From Salegentibacter echinorum (GTDB lineage: Bacteria > Bacteroidota > Bacteroidia > Flavobacteriales > Flavobacteriaceae): 64,000 nt of DNA. The translations under genes were made by a program, and so were the position numbers. The notes beneath the pieces are model-generated. The model did not search any database. It had not been told where the DNA came from and saw only the letters and a list, made by a program, of their open reading frames with translations. Of this stretch, positions 35,234-43,679 are shown piece after piece (the first letter of the stretch is position 1; each line of letters starts with the position of its first letter). The stretch spans positions 1-64,000 of the forward strand of contig NZ_FQVT01000002.1 in assembly GCF_900129445.1 (NCBI RefSeq), written 5' to 3'.

Positions 35234-36082
35234 CTACTTCAATTTTTCATTGAGATCTTTATACCCACTATAAGCATCACTATAATCGGTGACATTGTCA
35301 AATTGGTTTAAAAGCGAAAAGGCTGCTTTTTTACCTGCCTCGTCATTATCCAGATAAAGCAAAACACGGTCATACTCGGGAATTAAAACCTTGATCCGGT
35401 CGATAAATGCGATGGAGTTTAAAATGATACAGTCTGAATTTTGTACTAAATCTTCATCGATTGTTGCCAGGGATAGAAAATCAAACATCCCTTCGGTAAC
35501 AAGAAGTTGCTTAGAATTTCTATTGAAAAAGGTATAGGTCTTCGGGCTACTGGATGTTTTATAGTACTTATTTCTCAGTTCCCAGCCACCCAGGTGATTT
35601 TGAAGTCCAATTGCAAAAAACCGTTTTCCTTTAAAGCTATACCAAACCTGCCTGCAGTAGTTCCTACCAATTTCAAAAGGGATATTTCGGGATTTTAAAT
35701 ATTCAACTAATGCTCTCGAATGAATAATTTGTACCTCTAGGATTTGAATTTTGTTTTCTTTTGAATGACGCTCAATAGCTGGCGGGTTAAAAGAAAAAGA
35801 ATCCATATCGCTCTTTAAAAATTCCAGCGCCTCTCTTACAGACCAGAATTTGATAAGCATAAGAAGATCTATGGTATTTCCGCCTTTTCCGAGTCCAAAA
35901 TCAAACCACAGGTTTTTAATTAAAGAAACGCTAAAAGAGGCTTGTGTTTCTGACCGCAAGGGACTCAGAAACCAAGCTTCTTTTTCCGTTGTTCTGGTGG
36001 AAAAGTGTCCTAATTTTGCAAGTGTTTTTACAATGCAAATATTACGGGCACTTTTACACGATATGTTGTTGTTTAAGTTCAT
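35234..36082 (-). CDS. DnaG-type primase with toprim domain
   Basis: 282 aa. The N-terminal part (about residues 10-95) follows the CHC2 zinc-finger domain layout (AWFLSPLRSETQASFSV, then NLWFDFGLGKGGN) but lacks the usual zinc cysteines, as is common in Bacteroidota mobile-element primases. The toprim domain (about 190-265) shows the catalytic Glu in LLVTEGMFDFL (E197) and the acidic triad DND at 245-247. It probably primes replication or the complementary strand of the excised or transferred element. The iteron field lies directly upstream. Confidence 0.85.
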   Translation of the reverse strand: MNLNNNISCKSARNICIVKTLAKLGHFSTRTTEKEAWFLSPLRSETQASFSVSLIKNLWFDFGLGKGGNTIDLLMLIKFWSVREALEFLKSDMDSFSFNPPAIERHSKENKIQILEVQIIHSRALVEYLKSRNIPFEIGRNYCRQVWYSFKGKRFFAIGLQNHLGGWELRNKYYKTSSSPKTYTFFNRNSKQLLVTEGMFDFLSLATIDEDLVQNSDCIILNSIAFIDRIKVLIPEYDRVLLYLDNDEAGKKAAFSLLNQFDNVTDYSDAYSGYKDLNEKLK

Positions 36083-36101
36083 TTTTTTAGTTTTTAATTA
36101 C

Positions 36102-36276
36102 CTATTTACCCAAGGCCTGTAAATACAAGGGTTTTGTTCTTTTTTGAGTCTTTTTCCTATCTACCCTAATTACCCGAGGGGTAGATAGGGGTAGATAGTT
36201 TTGTTTGTCTATTTACCCCGTGAAACCATCTTTGTTAATGGGCGCTACCAGACTTTTGGGTAATTAGGGTAAATAG
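36102..36276. repeat. Eight-copy 10-bp iteron field (CTATYTACCC)
   Basis: Forward copies of CTATTTACCC or CTATCTACCC are at 36,102, 36,157 and 36,209, with variant CTAATTACCC at 36,166. Reverse copies (GGGTAGATAG, GGGTAAATAG, GGGTAATTAG) are at 36,179, 36,189, 36,258 and 36,267. The central block forms a large imperfect palindrome around GAG at 36,176-36,178. The field fills the gap between the helicase and primase genes and is probably a replication origin or the operator of the replication genes. Confidence 0.75.
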
Positions 36277-36282
36277 ATTCTA

Positions 36283-37464
36283 TTAAATTTCTAATGGAGA
36301 GTTCCTAAATTTTGGTTTGATTAGGTAGCCATAACTCCCATTTTCGCGGGACTTAACTCTTTCAAAGTTTAAAGCTTTTAGCGCTCTTCCCATATAATAC
36401 ATGTTCAACCGTGGATTGATAACATTAAGTTGCAACACAATATCTGATGCAGTCTTAAAATCATTTGGATCTGAACTTCGCAGGTAATACTTCACCAAGA
36501 GTTCTTCTTCCATACTGGCTTCGCGATAGGTTTTGTTCCTTTCTTCGTTTGCTGCAATATCAGCTATGGTCAATTCTGCACAGAAATGTTCATCCACATA
36601 GGCCAGGTAATAAGCCTGCGCCCAGACCTTATCAATTTTGACTTCTTTAGAATAAGTGAAGTCAATTTTACCATTAAGCTCAAAGCATAACCAACGCACA
36701 GAACCGGTTTCATCATTCAGAAATGTTGCCCTATTTGTAGATCCTATAAAACTGCAGGTTCTTCGCAGGTTTGAGTTTTTACGGTCATAGGGGAGTCTTT
36801 CATTGATCATCGTTTTAGAGAAATACGCTTTCAGGGCATTTATTTCTCTTTTAGCCAGCACAGATAATTCATCTAAATTGATAATGAAATTCCTGGTAAG
36901 TTGTATCCTGGCATCTTTATCCGTGGTCATATCTTCAGCAAAATACCTGGATAAGCCAGGGGGACATAGAAAACGGCACCAGGTAGATTTCCCCGAGTTT
37001 TGCTCTGAATGTACCAGTACCAAACATTGCTTATTGAAATAATTCTCTTCCAGTGCGCCCTTAACCGTTCTTACCAGCCATTTTCTTAAATGATAAAGAA
37101 ACTGCTCCGGTTCTTTGACTGGGACGTAGGAAGCGAGTTTTCTTATATGATCTCCACCAGTCCATCTAGGTAGCTTTTCGAAATATTCGGTAATAGGATT
37201 AAATCTCGGGATTAGGTTTGATCTTAAGTAAATATCCAGTTTTCCCGGGTTAATCTCTATGTTTGATTTTGCTAACTCTATAAGTAGGGAGTTCACTTCA
37301 AAATCTTCCCAGGTGTTTGACTCCTTAATGGAAATCTGAAACTCGTGGGATATTTCATTAAACCGAATGTTATATTTTTCAGAAACATATTCCTCTACAG
37401 CATCGTAGATTGTTTTCTTCTTCTGTTCAGAAACCTGATAAAGTTTAAGTTCGTTCTTTTTCAT
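36283..37464 (-). CDS. VirE/VapE-family helicase-ATPase
   Basis: 393 aa. It has an SF3-like ATPase core with Walker A SEQNSGKST at residues 153-161, Walker B FIINLDEL (D198, E199) and later SFIGSTNRATFLNDETGSVRWL, a hallmark of the virulence-associated E family. The first 90 residues are an unassigned helical part; the C-terminal 80 (YYLRSSDPNDFKTASDIVLQ and later) look like a winged helix. Such proteins serve as replicative helicases of phage satellites and mobile islands. With the primase and iterons it forms a replication module. Confidence 0.85.
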   Translation of the reverse strand: MKKNELKLYQVSEQKKKTIYDAVEEYVSEKYNIRFNEISHEFQISIKESNTWEDFEVNSLLIELAKSNIEINPGKLDIYLRSNLIPRFNPITEYFEKLPRWTGGDHIRKLASYVPVKEPEQFLYHLRKWLVRTVKGALEENYFNKQCLVLVHSEQNSGKSTWCRFLCPPGLSRYFAEDMTTDKDARIQLTRNFIINLDELSVLAKREINALKAYFSKTMINERLPYDRKNSNLRRTCSFIGSTNRATFLNDETGSVRWLCFELNGKIDFTYSKEVKIDKVWAQAYYLAYVDEHFCAELTIADIAANEERNKTYREASMEEELLVKYYLRSSDPNDFKTASDIVLQLNVINPRLNMYYMGRALKALNFERVKSRENGSYGYLIKPKFRNSPLEI

Positions 37465-37501
37465 TTTTAACTTATTTAAAAGATGACTAAAAGGTGAAAA
37501 C

Positions 37502-37792
37502 CTATTTCCGGTTTTTTATCAGGGTCTTATTGAACTGATCTTCCAGGTATGCATCAGATAGGTCTGGCTCTCCCATAAGCCAGGCATCAATAGTATCTTT
37601 ATTGAAGAATTTCTGCCGAATGTTCGGGTTATTGCTGGTAGGGATCAGTTTTAAATGGGTAAGCTTATAGATCTTACTCTTGGAAAGTCCGGTATATTGT
37701 ACCAAATCTTCCACGTTCATTACTTTCTTGGTATGGGAAAGCAAGACTTTAATATCTTCCAATAAACCCACAATTTCTTGTTGCTCATTCAT
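37502..37792 (-). CDS. Excisionase-like helix-turn-helix protein
   Basis: 96 aa from the ATG at 37,792 (MNEQQEIVGLL); the longer reading from 37,855 adds an unlikely hydrophobic leader. The core NVEDLVQYTGLSKSKIYKLT followed by PTSNNPNIRQKFFNKDTIDAWL is the winged HTH_17 domain used by excisionases and by regulators of Bacteroidota mobile elements. It lies 37 bp upstream of the helicase gene and may control the replication block or excision. Confidence 0.8.
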   Translation of the reverse strand: MNEQQEIVGLLEDIKVLLSHTKKVMNVEDLVQYTGLSKSKIYKLTHLKLIPTSNNPNIRQKFFNKDTIDAWLMGEPDLSDAYLEDQFNKTLIKNRK

Positions 37793-37916
37793 AATATTCG
37801 TATTTAAAATTAAAATGAGTAAAAGGCCTTTTACGTTTTTGTACAAGACAAACATATGACACCAAGTGCCTGAAAGTCAATAGCGTAAATGAAATAAGAA
37901 GATGATTATGCTATAA

Positions 37917-38591
37917 TTATTCTTTACCGAGCATCTGGCGGATAAACTTTCGTTGGTTACGGGAATTAATTTTTTCCTGATCGCCTTTCCAGGCAGAAAA
38001 ACTCGTTTTTAAGGTATTTTCTTTTAGGGGTTCATTGTTCATTAAAAAGGAATTCATCAGTAATTGGAAGAAGCTACGTTTTCGCTCTCCGGTGAAATCC
38101 TGAATTCCGCCAACAAGCAATTCATCGAAGAGTACAAACAGGATACGATGGTTGGCAGAGTCACCACTTTTGTTCCCCATTGTAAAATTGATCTTGCTTT
38201 GAACCTGCCTGCCTTTCATCAACCTGATAAACTGACTTTTGGAGGCTTCATCAAGATTAATATAATTAAACCTTAACTGGTGTTTTTTAATAGCTTCTAC
38301 CTTAAAATTATGATGATCGGTCTCCAGGTGTTTATTGGATTCGTAGACAATAGCTGCCCAAAGCATAACCAGCCCGAGAACCACCAGTAAAATCAGGAAG
38401 ATTAGATAATTGTCTGTTATAAAACTAAAGCCAAAAAATAAGCTGAAGGCTAGAATAATAAAAATGAAAAGTGCTAAAAGGAATAGAATAAGGTTGGTGG
38501 CATTCCCGTCTATTTTTTCTTCAAGGAAATAATTTATTCCAGATCTCCATCTGGCAAGTAACTTTCCAGATTTTAGAATAAATTTCTCCAT
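37917..38591 (-). CDS. Membrane protein of unknown function at the element's right end
   Basis: 224 aa. Two adjacent membrane helices occupy about residues 33-82 (LILFLLALFIFIILAFSLFFG and LIFLILLVVLGLVMLWAAIVY), followed by a charged cytoplasmic domain rich in Lys/Gln/Arg (RFNYINLDEASKSQFIRLMKG and later). The family is not recognised. Its position before the excisionase-like gene, on the same strand, recurs in Bacteroidota islands; a role in entry exclusion or stability is only a guess. Confidence 0.55.
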   Translation of the reverse strand: MEKFILKSGKLLARWRSGINYFLEEKIDGNATNLILFLLALFIFIILAFSLFFGFSFITDNYLIFLILLVVLGLVMLWAAIVYESNKHLETDHHNFKVEAIKKHQLRFNYINLDEASKSQFIRLMKGRQVQSKINFTMGNKSGDSANHRILFVLFDELLVGGIQDFTGERKRSFFQLLMNSFLMNNEPLKENTLKTSFSAWKGDQEKINSRNQRKFIRQMLGKE

Positions 38592-38750
38592 AGCTTTCAG
38601 TTATTCAGAATACTAAATATAACCAAAAGAAAAATAAACAGGTCTTCCCGGGATGGTTCAAATTTAATTTAAAAGAAATTTTGAAGATTTATTGGATAAA
38701 TCGCGAATGCTTTAAGTTATTTTTTAACTAAAAAATAGATTAAAAAAAAA

Positions 38751-38773
38751 TGTTGTACCTATGTTGTACCCAT
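38751..38773. promoter_or_regulatory. Candidate integrase arm-type site, right end
   Basis: Identical in sequence and orientation to 16,987-17,009, with the repeated TGTTGTACC core, and 37 bp inside attR. See the left-end entry for the argument. Confidence 0.5.
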
Positions 38774-38808
38774 AAAAAAAGAAAGCCTCCCGATTTCTCG
38801 GAAGGCTT
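38774..38808 (-). terminator. Element-supplied terminator for tRNA-Asn
   Basis: On the minus strand, directly behind the tRNA, AAGCCTTCCGAG pairs with CGGGAGGCTT (loop GAAAT, one bulged base) and is followed by a T7 run (A7 at 38,774-38,780 on the plus strand). It lies within the element, so insertion replaced the host terminator that is still seen at 16,676-16,705. Confidence 0.75.
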
Positions 38809-38809
38809 G

Positions 38810-38861
38810 TCTTTAGTGGCTCCTCAGGTTGGGCTCGAACCAACGACCCTCTGATTAACAG
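38810..38861. repeat. Right attachment site (attR)
   Basis: A 52-bp perfect direct copy of 16,820-16,871. It covers the tRNA-Asn 3' end from the anticodon loop through CCA, and here it is joined to the intact 5' half of the tRNA gene. Confidence 0.93.
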
Positions 38862-38893
38862 TCAGATGCTCTAACCAACTGAGCTACTGAGGA
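38817..38893 (-). tRNA. tRNA-Asn (anticodon GUU)
   Basis: A full cloverleaf can be drawn. The acceptor stem is TCCTCAG / CTGAGGA with discriminator G and an encoded CCA. The D arm contains AGCTCAGTTGGTTAGAGC, the anticodon loop CTGTTAA contains GTT (complement of 38,857-38,859), and the T arm contains GGTTCGAGCC. The length is 77 nt with CCA. It serves as integration site of the element, which supplies the 3' half. Confidence 0.97.
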
Positions 38894-39002
38894 GTGTTTC
38901 ACGCTTTTGCGGTTGCAAATATAAGCCAATTTTTAGATCACCGCAAAACAAAAATCACTTTTTTTAGAACTTTTTTTAAGCCCTAAAATTACTGTTGCGC
39001 TA

Positions 39003-40319
39003 TCATTCAAATAACCAACGATATACGTCATTCCCATTGGCATAAAGCACTAAAGCAATCAGGATAAAAAATCCAACCATTTGTGCTACTTCCATAAATT
39101 TATCGTTTGGTTTCCTTCCACTTACAATCTCGTAGAGCAAAAACACCACATGTCCTCCATCTAAAGCCGGGATAGGCAAAATATTCATAAAGGCTAAAAT
39201 TATAGAAAGCAAAGCTGTTGTATGCCAAAAACCTTTCCAGTTCCAGGTATCTGGAAACATTCCACCAATAGCTCCAAATCCGCCTAATTGCGAAGCTCCT
39301 TTTGAAGTAAAAACATACTTAAATTGTGCTACATAATCATGCAAGGTCCAATAACCGTAATCAAAACCTTTTTTAATACTTTCTGCAAAACCGTATTCCT
39401 GGTGCTTTATCTCATAATTAGACTTTATACTAAAGCCCAACATTCCTTCTTCATCTGGTGTTATCATCACGCTTTTAATTTCATCCCCGCGCTTAAACAC
39501 CAGTTCCATTTCCTTATTCTTATTCTCTTTGGTAATTTCACCCAATTCGTGCCAATAGCCAATTTCCTGTTCATTTAAAGATATAATACTATCGCCTTTC
39601 TGTAACCCGGCCATCTCGGCTGCCATGTCTTTAGAAACATTGTCTAAAACAGGATTTTGAATAGGAATAAATGGTAACATTACTCCTTGTTCCCACATTT
39701 GTTCTCCAATATTTTCGGGAACTTCAATCACTTCCTCTTCCCCCGTTTGGTGTAAAACGGTAATAGAAGAGACGTCGCGCATAAACAAATGCCTGTTTAC
39801 ATCGGTACTGTTTTGCAGATCTTCACCATTTAATTGTAAGACCCGGTCGCCATCTTCAAAGCCATATTGTTTAAATTCTTCGGCAATGGCAAAACCTTTA
39901 GGCATTTCATCTGGCCCAATATAGTTTTTCCCCCATACAAACATGATCATCATATAAATAAGGAAACCCAAAACAAGGTTCACGGTAACTCCTCCCAACA
40001 TGATGATGAGACGTTGCCAGGCCGGTTTACTTCTAAACTCCCAGGGTTCTGGCGGTTTGGCCATTTGCTCCTTGTCCATGCTCTCGTCTATCATCCCGGC
40101 TATCTTCACATAACCGCCCAGAGGCAACCAGCCAATTCCGTAAACTGTACCACCAATTTTCTTTTTGAACAGAGCAAATTTTACATCAAAAAACAGAAAG
40201 AATTTTTCAACCCTGGTTTTAAACAATTTGGCGGGAATAAAGTGTCCCATTTCGTGCAACACAATAAGTAAAGACAAGCTCAACAATAACTGTAGGGCTT
40301 TTACTATAAATGGATCCAT
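39003..40319 (-). CDS. rseP: RIP metalloprotease RseP (site-2 protease)
   Basis: Membrane zinc protease that cleaves anti-sigma factors and leftover signal peptides within the membrane. The protein is 438 aa. The zinc motif HEMGH (H22, E23, H26) lies in the first membrane helix, followed by a periplasmic part with two PDZ-like segments (GFAIAEEFKQYGFEDGDRVLQL and MAAEMAGLQKGDSIISLN). The second zinc ligand region NILPIPALDGGHV is in a late helix. It might act on the anti-sigma-like protein at 13.7 kb, but nothing in the sequence shows this. Confidence 0.95.
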   Translation of the reverse strand: MDPFIVKALQLLLSLSLLIVLHEMGHFIPAKLFKTRVEKFFLFFDVKFALFKKKIGGTVYGIGWLPLGGYVKIAGMIDESMDKEQMAKPPEPWEFRSKPAWQRLIIMLGGVTVNLVLGFLIYMMIMFVWGKNYIGPDEMPKGFAIAEEFKQYGFEDGDRVLQLNGEDLQNSTDVNRHLFMRDVSSITVLHQTGEEEVIEVPENIGEQMWEQGVMLPFIPIQNPVLDNVSKDMAAEMAGLQKGDSIISLNEQEIGYWHELGEITKENKNKEMELVFKRGDEIKSVMITPDEEGMLGFSIKSNYEIKHQEYGFAESIKKGFDYGYWTLHDYVAQFKYVFTSKGASQLGGFGAIGGMFPDTWNWKGFWHTTALLSIILAFMNILPIPALDGGHVVFLLYEIVSGRKPNDKFMEVAQMVGFFILIALVLYANGNDVYRWLFE

Positions 40320-40522
40320 GCGTAATGCTTCAAATTTTAAAATCGCACAAAAGTAATCTTTTATAAATCTTCCACAAAAGTTTAAAAGACCTACTATTTA
40401 TCACAGCTGTAATTTTAAGATTTAAAATGCGACTATTTGATTGTTAGGGCTTAATTTTGCTGAAAACCCCGTGACTACACCGCGGGATATAAATATCTCG
40501 ATTAACGAGTAAATTTAAAATT

Positions 40523-41188
40523 ATGCGTGATCTTTTTGCCTGGCTTAAGAAATTTGCCATAGTACTTTTTATACTTTCGGTAATTATTGTTTATTTTATT
40601 TATACGCTGCTAAAGCCTGAAGAACGCCTTCCCATCTATCAACCAGATATGGTGAATGCCGAGATGGTAGATTCTACTGTAAGATATATTAGAAAATATC
40701 ACACGATTAAAGATTTTGAGCTTCTTAATCAAAATGGTGATACCATCACTCAAGAAGATTATAAGGATAAAATCTATGTTGCCGATTTTTTCTTTACCAC
40801 CTGCCTAACCATTTGCCCTGTCATGACAGATCATATGTTGAAAATTCAGGAGAAAATTAAAGATGATCCTGAAGTTCTATTACTTTCACATACTGTTTTT
40901 CCAAAAACAGATTCAGTACCGGTATTAAAGGAATATGCCGAAGAAAAAGGGGTGATAGACGCTAAATGGAACCTTGTTACGGGCGATAAAAAACAAATTT
41001 ATAACCTCGCAAGAAAATCTTACCTGGCTTCAAAAAGCAATGGTGATGGTGGTCCCTATGATATGATCCATACCGAAAACTTTGTACTTGTAGATAAAGA
41101 AAAACGAATCCGCGGATTCTACGACGGTACCGATGCTGAAGCAATAGATGATCTTATGCATGATATTAAAGTGCTTCAAAAAGAATAA
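40523..41188 (+). CDS. SCO1/SenC-family copper-binding protein
   Basis: Thioredoxin-fold membrane-anchored protein involved in copper delivery to cytochrome oxidase or in redox maintenance. The protein is 221 aa with an N-terminal membrane anchor (about residues 9-30). The copper/redox motif CLTIC (C94, C98) lies in FFFTTCLTICPVM, and the conserved His is in the MIHTENF segment near residue 178. It stands alone, upstream of and parallel to the feo operon, with a probable terminator between them. Confidence 0.92.
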   Translation: MRDLFAWLKKFAIVLFILSVIIVYFIYTLLKPEERLPIYQPDMVNAEMVDSTVRYIRKYHTIKDFELLNQNGDTITQEDYKDKIYVADFFFTTCLTICPVMTDHMLKIQEKIKDDPEVLLLSHTVFPKTDSVPVLKEYAEEKGVIDAKWNLVTGDKKQIYNLARKSYLASKSNGDGGPYDMIHTENFVLVDKEKRIRGFYDGTDAEAIDDLMHDIKVLQKE

Positions 41189-41195
41189 AAAAAAC

Positions 41196-41253
41196 TCAGC
41201 AGGCTAAGAGGGATCGAGTCCCAATTTTCCCAAGGAATCTTTTTTCCTGCTGA
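41196..41253 (+). terminator. Hairpin structure between the SCO1-like gene and feoA
   Basis: Arms TCAGCAGG (41,196-41,203) and CCTGCTGA (41,246-41,253) pair perfectly around a 42-base loop that contains a smaller GGGATCGAGTCCC hairpin, followed by AAAATTTT. It ends 12 bases before the feoA -7 box, so a terminator for the upstream gene is the simplest reading; the T-run is weak. Confidence 0.4.
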
Positions 41254-41264
41254 AAATTTTACCT

Positions 41265-41272
41265 TACTTTTG
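41265..41272 (+). promoter_or_regulatory. Bacteroidota -7 box of the feoAB operon
   Basis: TACTTTTG matches TAnnTTTG exactly and lies 28 bases before the GTG start of feoA. No clear -33 TTG is seen. Confidence 0.45.
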
Positions 41273-41300
41273 CCTTGTTTAAAATCAATCTAAATAAAAA

Positions 41301-41531
41301 GTGAAGCATACCCTGGCTAATTTAAAACGTGGTGAACGAGGAATTATCAAAGAATTCTCTGAAGATAACATTCCTTTAAAACTTCTTGAAATGGGTTGTT
41401 TACCCGGTAACGAGGTAGAAGTATTACAAATCGCACCATTTAGGGACCCCATGTATTTAAATGTAAATGGCAGCTATCTGGCCATAAGAAAAGAAATAGC
41501 TTTACTTATAGAAATCGATCCCCTAGTCTAA
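41301..41531 (+). CDS. feoA: Ferrous iron transport protein A
   Basis: 76-aa SH3-like cytoplasmic protein that assists the FeoB iron channel. The start is GTG at 41,301 (MKHTLANLKRGERGIIKEFS). The family pattern LLEMGCLPGNEVEVLQIAPFRDP and the ending SYLAIRKEIALLIEI are clear. It is 5 bp before feoB, so the two are translated together. Confidence 0.95.
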   Translation: MKHTLANLKRGERGIIKEFSEDNIPLKLLEMGCLPGNEVEVLQIAPFRDPMYLNVNGSYLAIRKEIALLIEIDPLV

Positions 41532-41536
41532 TTAAT

Positions 41537-43639
41537 ATGGCTAAACAAATAAATGTCGCGTTAATAGGAAATCCCAATACCGGTAAAACTTCTGTTTTTA
41601 ATAAACTTACCGGACTCAACCAAAAGGTAGGCAACTACCCCGGCATTACCGTAGAGAAGAAAGAAGGTGTTTGTAAACTTCCGCGAAATTTAAAAGCCCA
41701 TATCCTCGACCTCCCGGGAACTTATAGCTTAAATGCGTCTTCACTTGATGAAAACCTGGTGATAGAACTCTTGCTCAACAAAAGTGATAAAGACTATCCA
41801 GATGTTGCGGTGGTGATTAGCGATGTAGAAAATCTAAAGCGCAACCTGCTACTGTTTACCCAAATTAAAGACCTGGGAATTCCAACCATTCTGGCTATTA
41901 ATATGGCAGACCGAATGGAGCGAAAAGGGATTTCCCTGGATGTAGATTTGCTGGAAGAACACCTTAAGACAAAGGTTGTTTTGGTAAGCGCCCGCAAAAA
42001 TCGGGGCATTGACGATCTAAAAGAAGCGATCATCAATTATCAACACATTTCAAATGAACCTTGTGTAAACGCCTCTGTAGTTGCTCCCGAATATTTTGAA
42101 CGTTTAAGAAAAGCTTTTCCCAATCAATCTATATACAAGCTATGGCTGGTCATAACCCAGGATGTTAACTTCGGAAATATAAACCGAAATGAAATCACCC
42201 ACGCTAAAGGCTTTATTACTAAAACCGAAACCGAACTAAAAAGACTTCAGCATAAAGAAACTATTTTAAGGTACCAATTTATTAACGGTGCCTTAAAAGA
42301 TACGCTAAAGGTAGATGCCAATGCCGCTAAAGACCTACGTTCTCGTTTAGACCGGATATTGACCCATAAAGTTTGGGGATATGTTATTTTCTTCGGAATT
42401 CTACTCCTTATTTTTCAAGCAATTTATAGCTGGTCCAGCTACCCTATGGACCTCATCGATGAAACTTTTGCTCATTTAAGTGAGTGGAGCAAAGCAAACT
42501 TCCCGCCCGGTGTTTTCACCAACCTAATTTCTGAGGGTATTATCCCGGGCATTGGTGGGATTGTAATTTTTATTCCGCAGATAGCCTTTCTCTTCTTCTT
42601 TATCTCCATACTGGAAGAAACCGGTTATATGAGTCGGGTGGTGTTTTTAATGGACAGGGTGATGCGCAAGTTTGGTTTGAGTGGTAAAAGTGTGGTCCCT
42701 CTTGTTTCTGGAACGGCTTGTGCTATTCCCGCGGTTATGGCTACCCGAAATATTGAAAATTGGAAAGAACGTTTAATCACCATTCTGGTGGTGCCTTTTA
42801 CTACCTGTTCTGCCCGTTTACCGGTATATTTAATTATAATCGCGCTGGTGATTCCAGATGAGACCTTTTGGGGTTTTAACTTACAGGGACTTACCCTAAT
42901 GCTCATGTATTTTATTGGATTTGGCACCGCTATCGGTTCGGCCTGGATTCTTAATAAGTTTCTTAAAATTAAAAATCGCAGCCATTTCGTAATAGAAATG
43001 CCCAATTATAAATTGCCTCTGGGTAAAAATATTGCCATTAACGTAGTAGAAAAGACCAAGGCCTTTGTTTTTGGAGCGGGAAAAATAATTCTTGCCATTT
43101 CTATTATTCTTTGGGTACTGGCCAGTTATGGCCCCGGCGATGACTTTAACCGTGCCGAAGAGATTGTAACCGTGGAAAACCAGCCCAACACCCAGCTTTC
43201 TAAAGAAGAATTAGACGAAAAAATAGCTTCATTTAAACTTAGAAATTCCTATATTGGAATTATGGGTAAGGGCATTGAACCCGCCGTAGCTCCGCTGGGT
43301 TACGATTGGAAAATTGGCATTGCGCTTATTAGTTCTTTTGCGGCCCGGGAGGTTTTTGTAGGTACGCTTGCCACTATTTACAGTGTAGGCAGCGACGACG
43401 AGCAAACCATTAAAAACAGGATGGCAGCAGAGAAAAACCCTATATTAGGTGGTCCCTTGTTTACCTTTGCAAGCGGAATAAGTTTATTGTTATTCTATGC
43501 TTTTGCAATGCAATGTATGAGTACGCTGGCAATTGTTAAAAAAGAAACCAACACCTGGAAGTGGCCTATGGTGCAACTGGTGGGAATGACGGCTTTTGCT
43601 TATGTTGTTTCACTAATTGCCTTTCAGGTTTTAAAGTAA
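41537..43639 (+). CDS. feoB: Ferrous iron transporter FeoB
   Basis: GTP-regulated Fe(II) importer of the inner membrane. The protein is 700 aa with an N-terminal G domain (G1 GNPNTGKT at residues 11-18, G3 DLPGTYS, G4 NMAD), a GDI helical domain (about 175-270) and a C-terminal membrane part with two Gate regions (GTACAIPAVMATRNIENWKE and a later counterpart around AREVFVGTLATIYSVG). Full family length with no sign of damage. It is in an operon with feoA and the small protein behind it. Confidence 0.97.
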   Translation: MAKQINVALIGNPNTGKTSVFNKLTGLNQKVGNYPGITVEKKEGVCKLPRNLKAHILDLPGTYSLNASSLDENLVIELLLNKSDKDYPDVAVVISDVENLKRNLLLFTQIKDLGIPTILAINMADRMERKGISLDVDLLEEHLKTKVVLVSARKNRGIDDLKEAIINYQHISNEPCVNASVVAPEYFERLRKAFPNQSIYKLWLVITQDVNFGNINRNEITHAKGFITKTETELKRLQHKETILRYQFINGALKDTLKVDANAAKDLRSRLDRILTHKVWGYVIFFGILLLIFQAIYSWSSYPMDLIDETFAHLSEWSKANFPPGVFTNLISEGIIPGIGGIVIFIPQIAFLFFFISILEETGYMSRVVFLMDRVMRKFGLSGKSVVPLVSGTACAIPAVMATRNIENWKERLITILVVPFTTCSARLPVYLIIIALVIPDETFWGFNLQGLTLMLMYFIGFGTAIGSAWILNKFLKIKNRSHFVIEMPNYKLPLGKNIAINVVEKTKAFVFGAGKIILAISIILWVLASYGPGDDFNRAEEIVTVENQPNTQLSKEELDEKIASFKLRNSYIGIMGKGIEPAVAPLGYDWKIGIALISSFAAREVFVGTLATIYSVGSDDEQTIKNRMAAEKNPILGGPLFTFASGISLLLFYAFAMQCMSTLAIVKKETNTWKWPMVQLVGMTAFAYVVSLIAFQVLK

Positions 43640-43679
43640 TTTTAGTGTAAGAACATTAATAAAAAACGACTTATTGAAT

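Larger units (their letters stand above)
16820..38861. mobile_element. Integrative mobilisable element in tRNA-Asn carrying a defence island
   Basis: The limits are the 52-bp direct repeat at 16,820-16,871 and 38,810-38,861. The complete tRNA lies at the right end, so the element restores the tRNA 3' half on insertion. Contents in order: tyrosine integrase, type I restriction-modification operon with two extra genes, Abi-alpha-like gene, Septu-like pair, group II intron relic, HEPN gene, transposase relic, mobilisation block (accessory membrane protein, relaxase, MobC), candidate oriT, primase, iterons, VirE-type helicase, helix-turn-helix protein and a membrane protein. No conjugation (tra) genes are present, so it would need a helper for transfer. 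The middle (28-33 kb) is visibly more AT-rich than the flanks. Confidence 0.92.

Noticed and set aside
36102-36276. Reading the iteron field as a CRISPR array
   Set aside because: The units are only 10 bp, occur in both orientations and have irregular spacing; no cas genes are in the window.
37793-37855. Upstream extension of the helix-turn-helix gene
   Set aside because: The extra 21 residues are hydrophobic and unlike the family; the ATG at 37,792 gives the normal start.
41196-41253. Riboswitch upstream of feoA
   Set aside because: The hairpin lies upstream of the likely feoA transcription start, so it would not be in the feo leader; a terminator is the simpler explanation.
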